From DASWJZ01 sp963720705 (GTDB lineage Bacteria > Pseudomonadota > Alphaproteobacteria > Rhizobiales > Afifellaceae): 64,000 nt of DNA. The stretch spans positions 248,001-312,000 of the forward strand of contig CAVRGJ010000007.1 in assembly GCA_963720705.1 (NCBI GenBank). The letters run 5' to 3'. The position numbers and the translations under genes are program-made. Of this stretch, positions 54,905 to 62,665 are shown in pieces; position 1 is the stretch's first letter; every line of letters begins with the position of its first letter. The notes under the pieces were generated by a model. That model was not told where the DNA came from. It was given only the letters and a program-made list of their open reading frames with translations, and ran no database searches.

Positions 54905-56260
54905 ATGTTCTCCAAGGTTCTGATTGCCAATCGCGGCGAGATCGCGCTGCGCGTGCTTCGAGCCTGTAAGGAGCTCGGCATCGAGACCGTCGCCGTGCAT
55001 TCGACCGCCGACGCCGACGCGATGCACGTCCGGCTCGCCGACGAAAGCGTCTGCATCGGTCCACCGCCGGCGGCGGAGAGCTATCTCAATATCCCGAGCA
55101 TCGTGTCGGCCTGTGAGATCACCGGCGCCGACGCGGTGCATCCGGGCTACGGCTTTCTGTCGGAGAACGCCCGCTTCGCCGATATCCTCGCGGCCCACGA
55201 CATCGTTTTCATCGGACCCTCCGGCGACCACATCCGCATGATGGGCGACAAGATCCGCGCCAAGGAGACGGCGGAGAGCCTCGGCATCCCGGTCGTGCCG
55301 GGCTCGCGCGGTGCCGTCCATGACGAGCAGGAGGCGGCGCGGATCGCCGCCGACATCGGTTATCCGGTGCTGATCAAGGCGGTCGCCGGCGGCGGCGGGC
55401 GCGGCATGAAGGTGGCGGAGCGCGTCGCGGATCTTGAGCGCGCGATGGCGATGGCGCGCTCGGAAGCCGGCAAAGCCTTCGGCGACGACGCGGTCTATCT
55501 GGAAAAATACCTCGCACACCCGCGCCACATCGAGGTGCAGGTCCTGGGCGACGGCAAGGGCGAGGCCGTGCATCTCGGCGAGCGCGACTGCTCTTTGCAG
55601 CGCCGCCATCAAAAAATCTGGGAGGAGGCGCCGTCACCGGCGCTGAATGCCGGGGAGCGCGCGCGCATCGGCAAGACGGTCGCCGACGCTATCGCCAATC
55701 TCGGCTATTCCGGCGCCGGCACGATCGAGTTCCTCTACGAGAACGGCGAGTTCTATTTCATCGAGATGAACACGCGGCTGCAGGTGGAGCACCCGATCAC
55801 CGAGGCGATCACCGGCATCGACATCGTGGTGGAGCAGCTTCGCATAGCCTCGGGCTCGCCCCTTTCGGTGAAGCAGGAGGGCGTCGGCTTCTCCGGCCAC
55901 GCGATCGAGTGCCGCATCAACGCCGAGCATCCGACGACGTTTGCCCCGTCGCCCGGCCAGATCACCTATTTCCATCCGCCGGGCGGGCTCGGCGTGCGCG
56001 TCGATTCCGCCGTCTATCAGGGCTACACGGTGCCGCCCTACTACGACAGCCTGATCGGAAAGCTGATCGTGCATGGGCGCAACCGCGTCGAATGCCTGAT
56101 GCGACTCAGGCGTGCGCTCGACGAGTTCGTCGTCGATGGCGTCCGCACGACGATCCCGCTCTTCCAGTCGCTGGTGCGCGAGCAGGCGATCCTCGACGGC
56201 GCCTACGACATACGCTGGCTGGAAGAGTATCTCTCCGTGCGCCCGGCGACGCCGGACTGA
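54905..56260 (+). CDS. accC: acetyl-CoA carboxylase biotin carboxylase subunit
   Basis: ATP-grasp enzyme that carboxylates biotin on AccB. The 451-residue protein begins MFSKVLIANRGEIALRVLRA and has HPGYGFLSENARFAD, the glycine-rich ATP loop KAVAGGGGRGMKVAER, EKYLAHPRHIEVQVLGDGKG and EMNTRLQVEHPITEAITGID. Length and all these blocks match the family. ATG 54905 follows the palindromic repeat. Aat starts 5 bp after its stop. Confidence 0.98.
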   Translation: MFSKVLIANRGEIALRVLRACKELGIETVAVHSTADADAMHVRLADESVCIGPPPAAESYLNIPSIVSACEITGADAVHPGYGFLSENARFADILAAHDIVFIGPSGDHIRMMGDKIRAKETAESLGIPVVPGSRGAVHDEQEAARIAADIGYPVLIKAVAGGGGRGMKVAERVADLERAMAMARSEAGKAFGDDAVYLEKYLAHPRHIEVQVLGDGKGEAVHLGERDCSLQRRHQKIWEEAPSPALNAGERARIGKTVADAIANLGYSGAGTIEFLYENGEFYFIEMNTRLQVEHPITEAITGIDIVVEQLRIASGSPLSVKQEGVGFSGHAIECRINAEHPTTFAPSPGQITYFHPPGGLGVRVDSAVYQGYTVPPYYDSLIGKLIVHGRNRVECLMRLRRALDEFVVDGVRTTIPLFQSLVREQAILDGAYDIRWLEEYLSVRPATPD

Positions 56261-56265
56261 CGCCG

Positions 56266-56940
56266 ATGACGCGACCGCGCGACAAGGACCAGGACCTCGT
56301 CACGCCGTCGCTGCTTCTGCGCGCTTACGCGTGCGGTATCTTCCCGATGGCCAACTCCGCCGACGACCCGACGCTTTATTGGGTCGAGCCGGAGCTTCGC
56401 GGCGTGCTGCCGCTCGAGGGCTTCCACGTGCCGCGGCGGCTCGGCCGCACGGTCCGCGCCGACCGTTTCGAAATTCGCGTCGATTCCGATTTCGACGCGG
56501 TGATTTCGGCCTGCGCGGCGCCGAGGCCCGGCCGCAGGGCGACCTGGATCAACGCGCCGATCCGAAGACTCTACGGCGCGCTTTTTCGCGCCGGTCACGT
56601 CCATACCGTTGAAGCCTGGCGCGAGGGTCGGCTCGTCGGCGGACTTTACGGGGTGAAGCTTCGCGCCGCTTTCTTCGGCGAGAGCATGTTCTCGTTGGAG
56701 CGCGACGCCTCGAAGGCGGCGCTCGTGCATCTTGCGGCGCGGCTCAAGCGCGGCGGTTTCAGGCTCCTCGACGCGCAGTTCTTGACCTCGCACCTTCAGC
56801 AGTTCGGCGCGCTCGAAGTCCCGCGCGACGACTATGTCGAGATGCTCGACGATGCGCTCGCGGTGGAGGCCGATTTCGGCCGGCGCAACGAGGAGTTCAC
56901 GGGCGCCGAGGCGCTGGCGATACTCGACGCCAAAGGGTAG
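56266..56940 (+). CDS. aat: leucyl/phenylalanyl-tRNA-protein transferase
   Basis: Adds Leu or Phe to N-terminal Lys or Arg of proteins, marking them for ClpS-ClpAP. The 224-residue protein has AYACGIFPMANSADDPTLYW, the family block ATWINAPIRRLYGALFRAGH, VHTVEAWREGRLVGGLYGVK, FFGESMFSLERDASKAALVH and DAQFLTSHLQQFGALEVPR. ATG 56266 is the family-like start. A longer in-frame reading back to 55909 overlaps accC and is rejected. It ends 53 bp before the convergent DUF2155 gene. Confidence 0.96.
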   Translation: MTRPRDKDQDLVTPSLLLRAYACGIFPMANSADDPTLYWVEPELRGVLPLEGFHVPRRLGRTVRADRFEIRVDSDFDAVISACAAPRPGRRATWINAPIRRLYGALFRAGHVHTVEAWREGRLVGGLYGVKLRAAFFGESMFSLERDASKAALVHLAARLKRGGFRLLDAQFLTSHLQQFGALEVPRDDYVEMLDDALAVEADFGRRNEEFTGAEALAILDAKG

Positions 56941-56993
56941 GGCGCCAACGCCAACGCAGGGCACTTATCTCTCTTCGACGGGAGCGCGCCCCG

Positions 56994-57680
56994 CTAATCC
57001 TCCGGCGCGTCGTTCGCTGACGGCAGCTCGGTCTCGGGGAGCGGCGCGGCTTCGACGGGCTTCTCCTCTTCGCCCATTTTCAGTTTGCAGTCGACAAGCC
57101 ACACGTCATAGACGGGGTGCTCGACCGCGTGCAGCCCCGGGCTCGCCGCGAACATCCAGCCGGTGAAGAGCCGCTGGATCTTGTTCGCGAGCGTGATCTC
57201 GTCGACCTCCACGAACGCCGTCGTCTGCGCCGGCTCCGTCGGCGGGCGCGTATGACAGACGCGCGGCGTCACCTGCAGCGCGCCGAACTGCACCGTCTCG
57301 TCGATCTTGACGTCGAAAGTGATCGTGCGCCCGGTGATCTTGTCGAGCCCGGTGAACTCGGCGACCGGGTTGTTGATCGGCGCCGCGGTCGCCGGCGCCG
57401 CGAGCAGCGCCGCGAGCAGGGCAGGTGCGAGGCGCGCAAGAACGCCGCCGGTCTGCGTAGGCGGCGTAACCTCCCCCTTGAGGGGAGGTCGAAGTTCTCG
57501 TAGCGAAGCGAAGAGAACTTCGGGAGGGGGGAGCCGCCCCGACGCATCCGCCCCCCTCCCGAAATCCGTCTCGCTTCGCTCACCGGATTTCGACCTCCCC
57601 TCAAGGGGGAGGTTGGGGCGCCCTTCGTTGGACGCCAAGCTTCCTCGGCGGCGCTGCGATGATCTCACGCCGGGGTCCAT
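56994..57680 (-). CDS. exported DUF2155 protein carrying a palindromic element in frame
   Basis: The C-terminal 120 residues are a DUF2155 domain of unknown function (AEFTGLDKITGRTITFDVKI, QVTPRVCHTRPPTEPAQTTA, RLFTGWMFAASPGLHAVEHP, YDVWLVDCK). Before it lies a signal-peptide-like stretch (ARLAPALLAALLAAPATAAP) ahead of INNPVAE. No ATG, GTG or TTG codon exists between the end of a 147-bp palindromic element and that stretch, so translation must start upstream, at ATG 57680, GTG 57668 or TTG 57638, and read through the element (about residues 23-71). The ATG overlaps the end of the NDUFA12 gene. Whether the hydrophobic stretch still works as a signal is doubtful. Confidence 0.8.
   Translation of the reverse strand: MDPGVRSSQRRRGSLASNEGRPNLPLEGRSKSGERSETDFGRGADASGRLPPPEVLFASLRELRPPLKGEVTPPTQTGGVLARLAPALLAALLAAPATAAPINNPVAEFTGLDKITGRTITFDVKIDETVQFGALQVTPRVCHTRPPTEPAQTTAFVEVDEITLANKIQRLFTGWMFAASPGLHAVEHPVYDVWLVDCKLKMGEEEKPVEAAPLPETELPSANDAPED
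57468..57614. repeat. 147-bp palindromic element with 26-bp perfect inverted ends, inside the DUF2155 frame
   Basis: The ends (57468-57493 and 57589-57614) are perfect 26-bp inverted repeats. Inside are three more stems: GAAGTTCTC with GAGAACTTC (57491-57521), CGGGAGGGGGG with CCCCCCTCCCG (57521-57561) and AAATCCG with CGGATTT (57562-57590). The length is 49 codons exactly, so the host frame stays open. It encodes residues such as RPNLPLEGRSKSGERSETDF. Confidence 0.9.
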
Positions 57681-58048
57681 GGCTCGTAGTCGCCGGTGAC
57701 TTCAGGCCGCTTCTCCGCCGAGAGGAGCGAGCCTGGCGGGTGGTAGGCGGCGGGGGTGCCGGTCAGGTTCGGAAGATGCGGCTTCTCCCAAGGATGCGGC
57801 TTGTAATCGTCCTCGGTCGGCGGAACGTCGGTGCGGTGATGCATCCAGCCGTGCCATGCCGGCGGGATGCGCGAAGCCTCCGCCTCGCCGTTGTAGATGA
57901 CCCAGCGCTTCCTGTTGCTCCGCTCACGAAAATAGCGGTTGCCGAACTCGTCCTCGCCGACGAACTCGCCCTTGCGCCAGGTGAAGAAGCGCGTGCCGAC
58001 GGTGGCGCCGTTCCACCAGGTGAAGAAGGCGATCAGGAAGGACTTCAT
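57665..58048 (-). CDS. NDUFA12-type complex I accessory protein
   Basis: A 127-residue homologue of the mitochondrial complex I subunit NDUFA12 (B17.2), found in alphaproteobacteria. It has FLIAFFTWWNGATVGTRFFT, KGEFVGEDEFGNRYFRERSN, the family centre RWVIYNGEAEASRIPPAWHG and then WMHHRTDVPPTEDDYKPHPW. Its role is in assembly or stability of NADH dehydrogenase. ATG 58048 fits the family, has GGAGAG upstream and overlaps the DsbA stop by 4 bp (ATGA), so dsbA and this gene are coupled. Confidence 0.95.
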   Translation of the reverse strand: MKSFLIAFFTWWNGATVGTRFFTWRKGEFVGEDEFGNRYFRERSNRKRWVIYNGEAEASRIPPAWHGWMHHRTDVPPTEDDYKPHPWEKPHLPNLTGTPAAYHPPGSLLSAEKRPEVTGDYEPWTPA

Positions 58049-58815
58049 GAGCAGGTCGTCTCTCCGCACTGGCGGATGGCGGCCACCATCGCCTGCAGTC
58101 CGTCATAGCCGATGGCGCCGGGCACGATCTCCTTGCCGATCACATAAGAAGGCGTGCCGGAGATGCCGAGGTCGGTCGCGAGCTGATGCACTTCCTGCAG
58201 GCTCGCCGTCACGTCGCCGCCCTTGGCAGCGGCCTTGAGCTTGTCCGCGTCGAGGCCAAGGTCGGTCGCGACTTCAAGCGCCTTTGCCTCGCTCGCCTGA
58301 CCGGGACGCGAGAAGAGCTCAGTGTGGAAGGCGAGATATTTGTCGGGCGCCGTGTCCTTGACCGCGACGGAGATACGCGCGGCTTCCACCGAGCCGGGCG
58401 CGAGGATCGGGAATTCCTTCATGACCATCCGAAGATCCGGATTGGCGGCGAGAAGGGCGGTCATGTCGGACACCGCCCGCCGGCAGTAAGCGCAGTTGTA
58501 GTCGAAGAATTCGACCAGCGTGATCGGGCCGTTCGGGTTGCCGAGCACCATCTGATGCTCCGAATCGAAGATGGTGGCGGCATCCTCATCGATCGCCTTG
58601 CTCTGCTTTTCCGCGAGCTCCTGGTCGTGCTTCTTCTGCAGCGCCTGCGCCGCCTCGTCGATCACCTCAGGGTGGTCGAGCAGGTATTGATGGATGATCT
58701 CGCCGATCTCCGCCTTCTGCGCCGCGTCCATCTCCGCCCGGCTCGGGGCGGCGAGGAACACCATTGCCAGGACGGCCGCCGAAAGCGCGGCGACAACGCT
58801 CAAGTGTCTCGACAT
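58045..58815 (-). CDS. DsbA-family thiol-disulfide oxidoreductase
   Basis: A 256-residue periplasmic oxidoreductase. Signal peptide HLSVVAALSAAVLAMVFLAA, then a helical region with a DSBA-type N-terminal extension (IGEIIHQYLLDHPEVIDEAA). The thioredoxin fold has active site CAYC in LVEFFDYNCAYCRRAVSDM, and the cis-proline loop is SGTPSYVIGKEIVPGAIGYD. A second Cys pair sits at the very C-terminus (QCGETTCS). It resembles com1/DsbA-like alphaproteobacterial proteins. ATG 58815 follows GAGGGAAC. Confidence 0.93.
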   Translation of the reverse strand: MSRHLSVVAALSAAVLAMVFLAAPSRAEMDAAQKAEIGEIIHQYLLDHPEVIDEAAQALQKKHDQELAEKQSKAIDEDAATIFDSEHQMVLGNPNGPITLVEFFDYNCAYCRRAVSDMTALLAANPDLRMVMKEFPILAPGSVEAARISVAVKDTAPDKYLAFHTELFSRPGQASEAKALEVATDLGLDADKLKAAAKGGDVTASLQEVHQLATDLGISGTPSYVIGKEIVPGAIGYDGLQAMVAAIRQCGETTCS

Positions 58816-58863
58816 GCCCGTTCCCTCATTCTCCTTGCGCCAGAAGGCCCACACTGTCGCATC

Positions 58864-60243
58864 CTATCCGTTCGGCTCTTCGTAGCCGATAATGTCGTCG
58901 GCCTTAAGCCATCCGGGCGACCCGGTGGCAAATTTCGCCTGCGCGCGGCGGGCAAAGGCCTTGGCGTCGTCGATGGCGTTGTCTTGGAGCAGGCCCTCGG
59001 CGGTCGCCAGCTCGGCATCCGCAACTCGGCCCTGCTTCTGGTAGGCAGTGGCGAGGTTGCGGTAGCCGAGCGCGTAGAGCGGCTCCTCGGCGACGCCCTT
59101 GGTTAGGTCCGCGACCGCGGCATCGAGCTGGCCCGGATCCCCGGTCGCAAGCTCGGCCGAGCCGAGCATGACGCGTATCAGGCCGGTCCGCTCGGCAAGC
59201 GCGACAGCCTTCTTGAGCGGCGCGATCGCCTCGCGCGCCTTGCCGGCCTCAAGCAGGATCTGGCCCTTCAGCTCGTAGAAATAAGCGTAGTCCGGGATCT
59301 GCGCGATGAGCGCGTCCGCCGCCTTGACCGCGTCGCGCGTGCTCCCCGTGCGGTAAGCGACGATGGCGCGGGCATATTGCGCCGGGAGGCTCTGGTCGGA
59401 GCTTGGATATTTGCGCGCAACCGCGTTCGGCGCCTCGGTGAAGCCGGAAATCTTGGCGCGCACCATGTCGTGGCGGAATTGCAGCGCAGCGCTGTCGGTC
59501 ACGTCCCAATAGGGGCTCTTGCGCGCCGAGGTCTCCAATTGGTCGAGCCGGTCGCGCGGCATCGGGTGCGACTGCGCATAGGGGTCGGCGTAGCGCGCGG
59601 ACACAAGCGTCTGGTCGACGAAGCGCTCAAACGTCGTCACCATGCCCTTCGCCGACTGATGCGTGGCGTTCAGGAACGTGAGGGCGGCGCGGTCGGCGGC
59701 GTATTCCTGGTCGCGGCGGTAGCTGAGCAATGTGCGAATTGCGACGCCCGACCCCATCGACATCGTCGCCGAGCCCATTTGCGCCCCGGTCGTCGATCCC
59801 GTCGCGATGCCGGTCGCCATGCCCGCTACCCCTAAGAGTCCGACGACCGCGCTGATCGCCTGCGCCCTCGCTATCGCATCGTGAAGCTTCTCCAGATGGC
59901 CGCCGGCAAGGTGCCCCGTCTCGTGCGCGATCACGCCGATCACCTCGTTCGGCGTCTTCGCCTGCATGAGCGTTCCGGTGAAGATCACCATGCGGTGGCC
60001 GCTCGCCACGAAGGCGTTGAAGTCGTGGTCGTCGACAATGACGATTTGCACATCATGCGAGCTGAAGCCTGCCGCGGCGAGGATCGGCTTCGCGTAGTCC
60101 CTGACCAGCGACTCGATTTCGGTATCGCGGATGATGGTCTGGTGCTGCTGAGCCTGCGCCGCCGGCCCTGCGAAAGCCACGCATCCCGCAAGAAGCAGCG
60201 GGAGGGCTTTTGCGGAGGCAGAGCTGAAAAAGCTGGACGTCAC
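58864..60243 (-). CDS. M48 family metalloprotease with TPR tail (BepA-like)
   Basis: A 459-residue protein with signal-like start (FSSASAKALPLLLAGCVAFA; the Cys may be a lipobox). The zinc motif is HETGH in EVIGVIAHETGHLAGGHLEK, and the third ligand region is YRRDQEYAADRAALTFL. The C-terminal half has TPR-like repeats (for example ALGYRNLATAYQKQGRVADA). BepA-type enzymes check outer-membrane protein assembly. Start is GTG 60243. DsbA begins about 50 bp downstream on the same strand. Confidence 0.93.
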   Translation of the reverse strand: MTSSFFSSASAKALPLLLAGCVAFAGPAAQAQQHQTIIRDTEIESLVRDYAKPILAAAGFSSHDVQIVIVDDHDFNAFVASGHRMVIFTGTLMQAKTPNEVIGVIAHETGHLAGGHLEKLHDAIARAQAISAVVGLLGVAGMATGIATGSTTGAQMGSATMSMGSGVAIRTLLSYRRDQEYAADRAALTFLNATHQSAKGMVTTFERFVDQTLVSARYADPYAQSHPMPRDRLDQLETSARKSPYWDVTDSAALQFRHDMVRAKISGFTEAPNAVARKYPSSDQSLPAQYARAIVAYRTGSTRDAVKAADALIAQIPDYAYFYELKGQILLEAGKAREAIAPLKKAVALAERTGLIRVMLGSAELATGDPGQLDAAVADLTKGVAEEPLYALGYRNLATAYQKQGRVADAELATAEGLLQDNAIDDAKAFARRAQAKFATGSPGWLKADDIIGYEEPNG

Positions 60244-60364
60244 TCTCGATATCCGATTTTTCAGGGCGCATAGCGCGGGCGGAAACTGAGCAATTCCCGG
60301 GCCTTGAGCGGTCTGCCTAGCGAAGCCGCGCGTCGAAAGAAAGGCAAGTTATGTTGAACGCGCC

Positions 60365-61516
60365 ATGTTGAAAGTGTCCCGCAGGAGTGAGGTCGAGCCG
60401 TTTCTGGCAATGGACGTCCTTGCCGCGGCGGCTTCGCTTGAGGCAGCCGGGCGGAAAATCGTCCACATGGAGGTCGGGCAGCCGGGAGCGCCGGCGCCGG
60501 GTCCCGTGCTCAAGGCGGCGGCGGAGGCGTTGAAGGGCGGCCGGCTCGGTTACACCGAAGCGCTTGGCATTATGCCGCTCCGCGAGCGGATCGCCCGTCA
60601 CTACCGCGACGCCTACGGCGTCGACCTGTCGCCCGCGCGCGTGATGGTGACGACCGGGTCGTCGGGCGGCTTCAACCTGATCTTCCTCGGCGCCTTCGAT
60701 CCCGGCGACCGTATCGCCATGGCCTCGCCGGGCTATCCCGCCTACCGCAACATCCTGAAGGCGCTCGGGCTGATAGCGGTGGAGATCGAAGTCGGCCCCG
60801 ACACGCGCTGGGCGCTGACCGCCGAGCAGGTCGAGCGCGCGCATGCCGAAGCGCCGCTCGCCGGCGTTCTTGTTGCGAGCCCCGCCAACCCGACCGGCAC
60901 AATGACGTCGCCGGAGGAGCTTAAGCGGCTTGTCGAGACCTGCGACGCGCTCGGCATCCGCTTCATCTCCGACGAGATTTATCACCGCCTCGTCTATTCC
61001 GGGCGGGCGGAGACGGCGCTTCGCCTCGGCGAACACGCGATCGTCGTGAACTCGTTCTCCAAATATTATTGCATGACCGGCTGGCGGGTCGGCTGGCTGG
61101 TCCTTCCCGAAGACCTGATACGGCCGTTCGAGCGGCTGTCGCAATCGCTCTACATCTCCGTGCCCGAGCTTTCGCAGCGCGCCGCCATCGCCGCGTTCGA
61201 CGGAACAGCGGAACTGGAGGTCGTGAAGGCGGGCTACGAGCGCAACCGCGCGATGCTCTTGAGCCGCCTTCCGGCGCTCGGCTTCGACGAACTGCTGCCT
61301 GTCGACGGTGCGTTCTACGTTTACGCCTCGGTCGCGCGCTTCACCAACGACGCGCACGATTTCGCCAGCCGCATGCTGAACGAGGCCGGTGTCGCGGCGA
61401 CGCCCGGGCCGGACTTCGATCACACGCGCGGCCACCGCTACATGCGCTTCTCCTTCGCCGGCACCGAAGAAGCGATCGCGGAGGGAATCGAGCGCTTGGC
61501 GCATTTCCTGAAATGA
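60365..61516 (+). CDS. class I/II PLP-dependent aminotransferase
   Basis: A 383-residue fold-type I aminotransferase. The PLP Lys is in VVNSFSKYYCMTGWRVGWLV. Other class I segments are VHMEVGQPGAPAPGPVLKAA, LGYTEALGIMPLRERIARHY, ASPANPTGTMTSPEELKRLV and the Arg in HRYMRFSFAGTEEA. Substrate specificity cannot be set from this; relatives act on aspartate, aromatic or branched amino acids. The stop overlaps the ATG of the exporter gene by 4 bp (ATGA), so the two are probably made together. Confidence 0.93.
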   Translation: MLKVSRRSEVEPFLAMDVLAAAASLEAAGRKIVHMEVGQPGAPAPGPVLKAAAEALKGGRLGYTEALGIMPLRERIARHYRDAYGVDLSPARVMVTTGSSGGFNLIFLGAFDPGDRIAMASPGYPAYRNILKALGLIAVEIEVGPDTRWALTAEQVERAHAEAPLAGVLVASPANPTGTMTSPEELKRLVETCDALGIRFISDEIYHRLVYSGRAETALRLGEHAIVVNSFSKYYCMTGWRVGWLVLPEDLIRPFERLSQSLYISVPELSQRAAIAAFDGTAELEVVKAGYERNRAMLLSRLPALGFDELLPVDGAFYVYASVARFTNDAHDFASRMLNEAGVAATPGPDFDHTRGHRYMRFSFAGTEEAIAEGIERLAHFLK

Positions 61517-62142
61517 CGACGCTTGCCGGGCCGCTCCCGGCGGCATTATCCGGCTTTCTCCTCGGCGCGAGCCTGATCGTCGCGATCGGCGCGCAGAACG
61601 CCTTCGTGCTTCGGCAAGGACTCAGGCGGAAATTCGTTTTCGTCATCTGCTTCGTCTGCGCGCTTTCCGACGCCACGCTGATCGCCGCCGGCGTCGCCGG
61701 GCTCGGTGCACTCGTCGCAAGGTCGGAGAAGGCGCTCACAATAGTGACCGCCGGCGGCGCGCTGTTTCTTTTCGCCTACGGGATTCGCAGCTTCCTGCGT
61801 GCGATCAGGCCGCAGGCCTTGGAGGCGGGCGAGGGGAGAAGCGACGAGCTCGGTGTTGCGATCGCCGCCTGCCTCGCTTTCACGTTCCTGAACCCGCACG
61901 TCTACCTCGACACCGTGCTCCTGATCGGAAGCCTCTCCAGCCGTTTCGAGGGCTCTGCACGGATCGCGTATGGAATCGGCGCCGCGGCGGCGTCCTTTGT
62001 GTGGTTCTTCGGGTTGGGCTACGGCGCTTCGCTGCTTGCGCCGGTCTTCGCAGACAAGCGCGCCTGGCGCGTGCTCGACATTCTCATCGGCGTCGTCATG
62101 TGGGCGATCGCCGGGCGGCTTGCGGCCGGGCTTCTTCCTTGA
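61513..62142 (+). CDS. ArgO/LysE-family amino acid exporter
   Basis: A 209-residue membrane protein with about six hydrophobic segments. It has GFLLGASLIVAIGAQNAFVL, the LysE/ArgO hallmark, and IAACLAFTFLNPHVYLDTVL followed by LIGSLSSRFEG. ArgO relatives export arginine or lysine. The coupling with the aminotransferase suggests a linked substrate, but no experiment supports it. The start is ATG 61513; a longer reading back to 61069 overlaps the aminotransferase. Confidence 0.94.
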   Translation: MTTLAGPLPAALSGFLLGASLIVAIGAQNAFVLRQGLRRKFVFVICFVCALSDATLIAAGVAGLGALVARSEKALTIVTAGGALFLFAYGIRSFLRAIRPQALEAGEGRSDELGVAIAACLAFTFLNPHVYLDTVLLIGSLSSRFEGSARIAYGIGAAAASFVWFFGLGYGASLLAPVFADKRAWRVLDILIGVVMWAIAGRLAAGLLP

Positions 62143-62152
62143 CGGCGTGCCG

Positions 62153-62539
62153 TCAGTTTTGCGCGAGCGGTGCGCGGATCGCCGCGTCGGCAGACATGCG
62201 CTCGAAGACGTCGACCGAGGCACGGGCGAGACCAAGAAGAGCCGCGTCCATCCCAGCTTCCTCACCGATGGCAAAGCCGTCGCCTGAAGACGTGATCTGC
62301 AGGAAGGAGTTCTTGCCATCCTCCTTCAGCCGGACGACGGCCGTGATCCCCGCGCCGGAGGGCGCAGGAAGCACAAACAGGAGATCAGCGCCGGCCGCTG
62401 CGGCCGCTTCCTTGAGTGAGTCAACCAGCGGGCGGTGCCCTACTCCCATGTCGAGTGCCAGCTCGAACTGCAGGCGCCGCATGGTGAGGCCGTCCGCTCT
62501 GTCCTCGGCGGGGGCGGCCTTCTGAGAGAAGCTTGTCAT
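62153..62539 (-). CDS. hypothetical protein
   Basis: A 128-residue protein I do not recognise. It has no signal peptide or membrane segment; it contains MRRLQFELALDMGVGHRPLV and LLFVLPAPSGAGITAVVRLK. Homologous families cannot be named from memory. ATG 62539 is preferred because the next ATG upstream (62581) adds a His/Gly-rich leader without a ribosome-binding site. Its start lies within a symmetric repeat region. It ends 10 bp from the exporter's stop on the opposite strand. Confidence 0.6.
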   Translation of the reverse strand: MTSFSQKAAPAEDRADGLTMRRLQFELALDMGVGHRPLVDSLKEAAAAAGADLLFVLPAPSGAGITAVVRLKEDGKNSFLQITSSGDGFAIGEEAGMDAALLGLARASVDVFERMSADAAIRAPLAQN

Positions 62540-62577
62540 GGGGCGACCGTGTCCGGACAAACCGTGTCCGTGACAAG
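62532..62577. promoter_or_regulatory. symmetric operator-like site between hypothetical gene and acyl-CoA synthetase
   Basis: CTTGTCA (62532) and TGACAAG (62577) are inverted ends of a 46-bp stretch holding two exact copies of ACCGTGTCCG (62546 and 62561, a 15-bp period) and a palindrome TGTCCGGACA. Such arrangement suggests a regulator-binding site for one or both divergent genes. Confidence 0.45.
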
Positions 62578-62665
62578 ACATCTGCGCGGGAAAGCATTCT
62601 TATCGTAAACGCGCCTTGCCAGGCCCGGCATAGCGGAGAAATATCCAGAAAAACCGGAGGAAACG

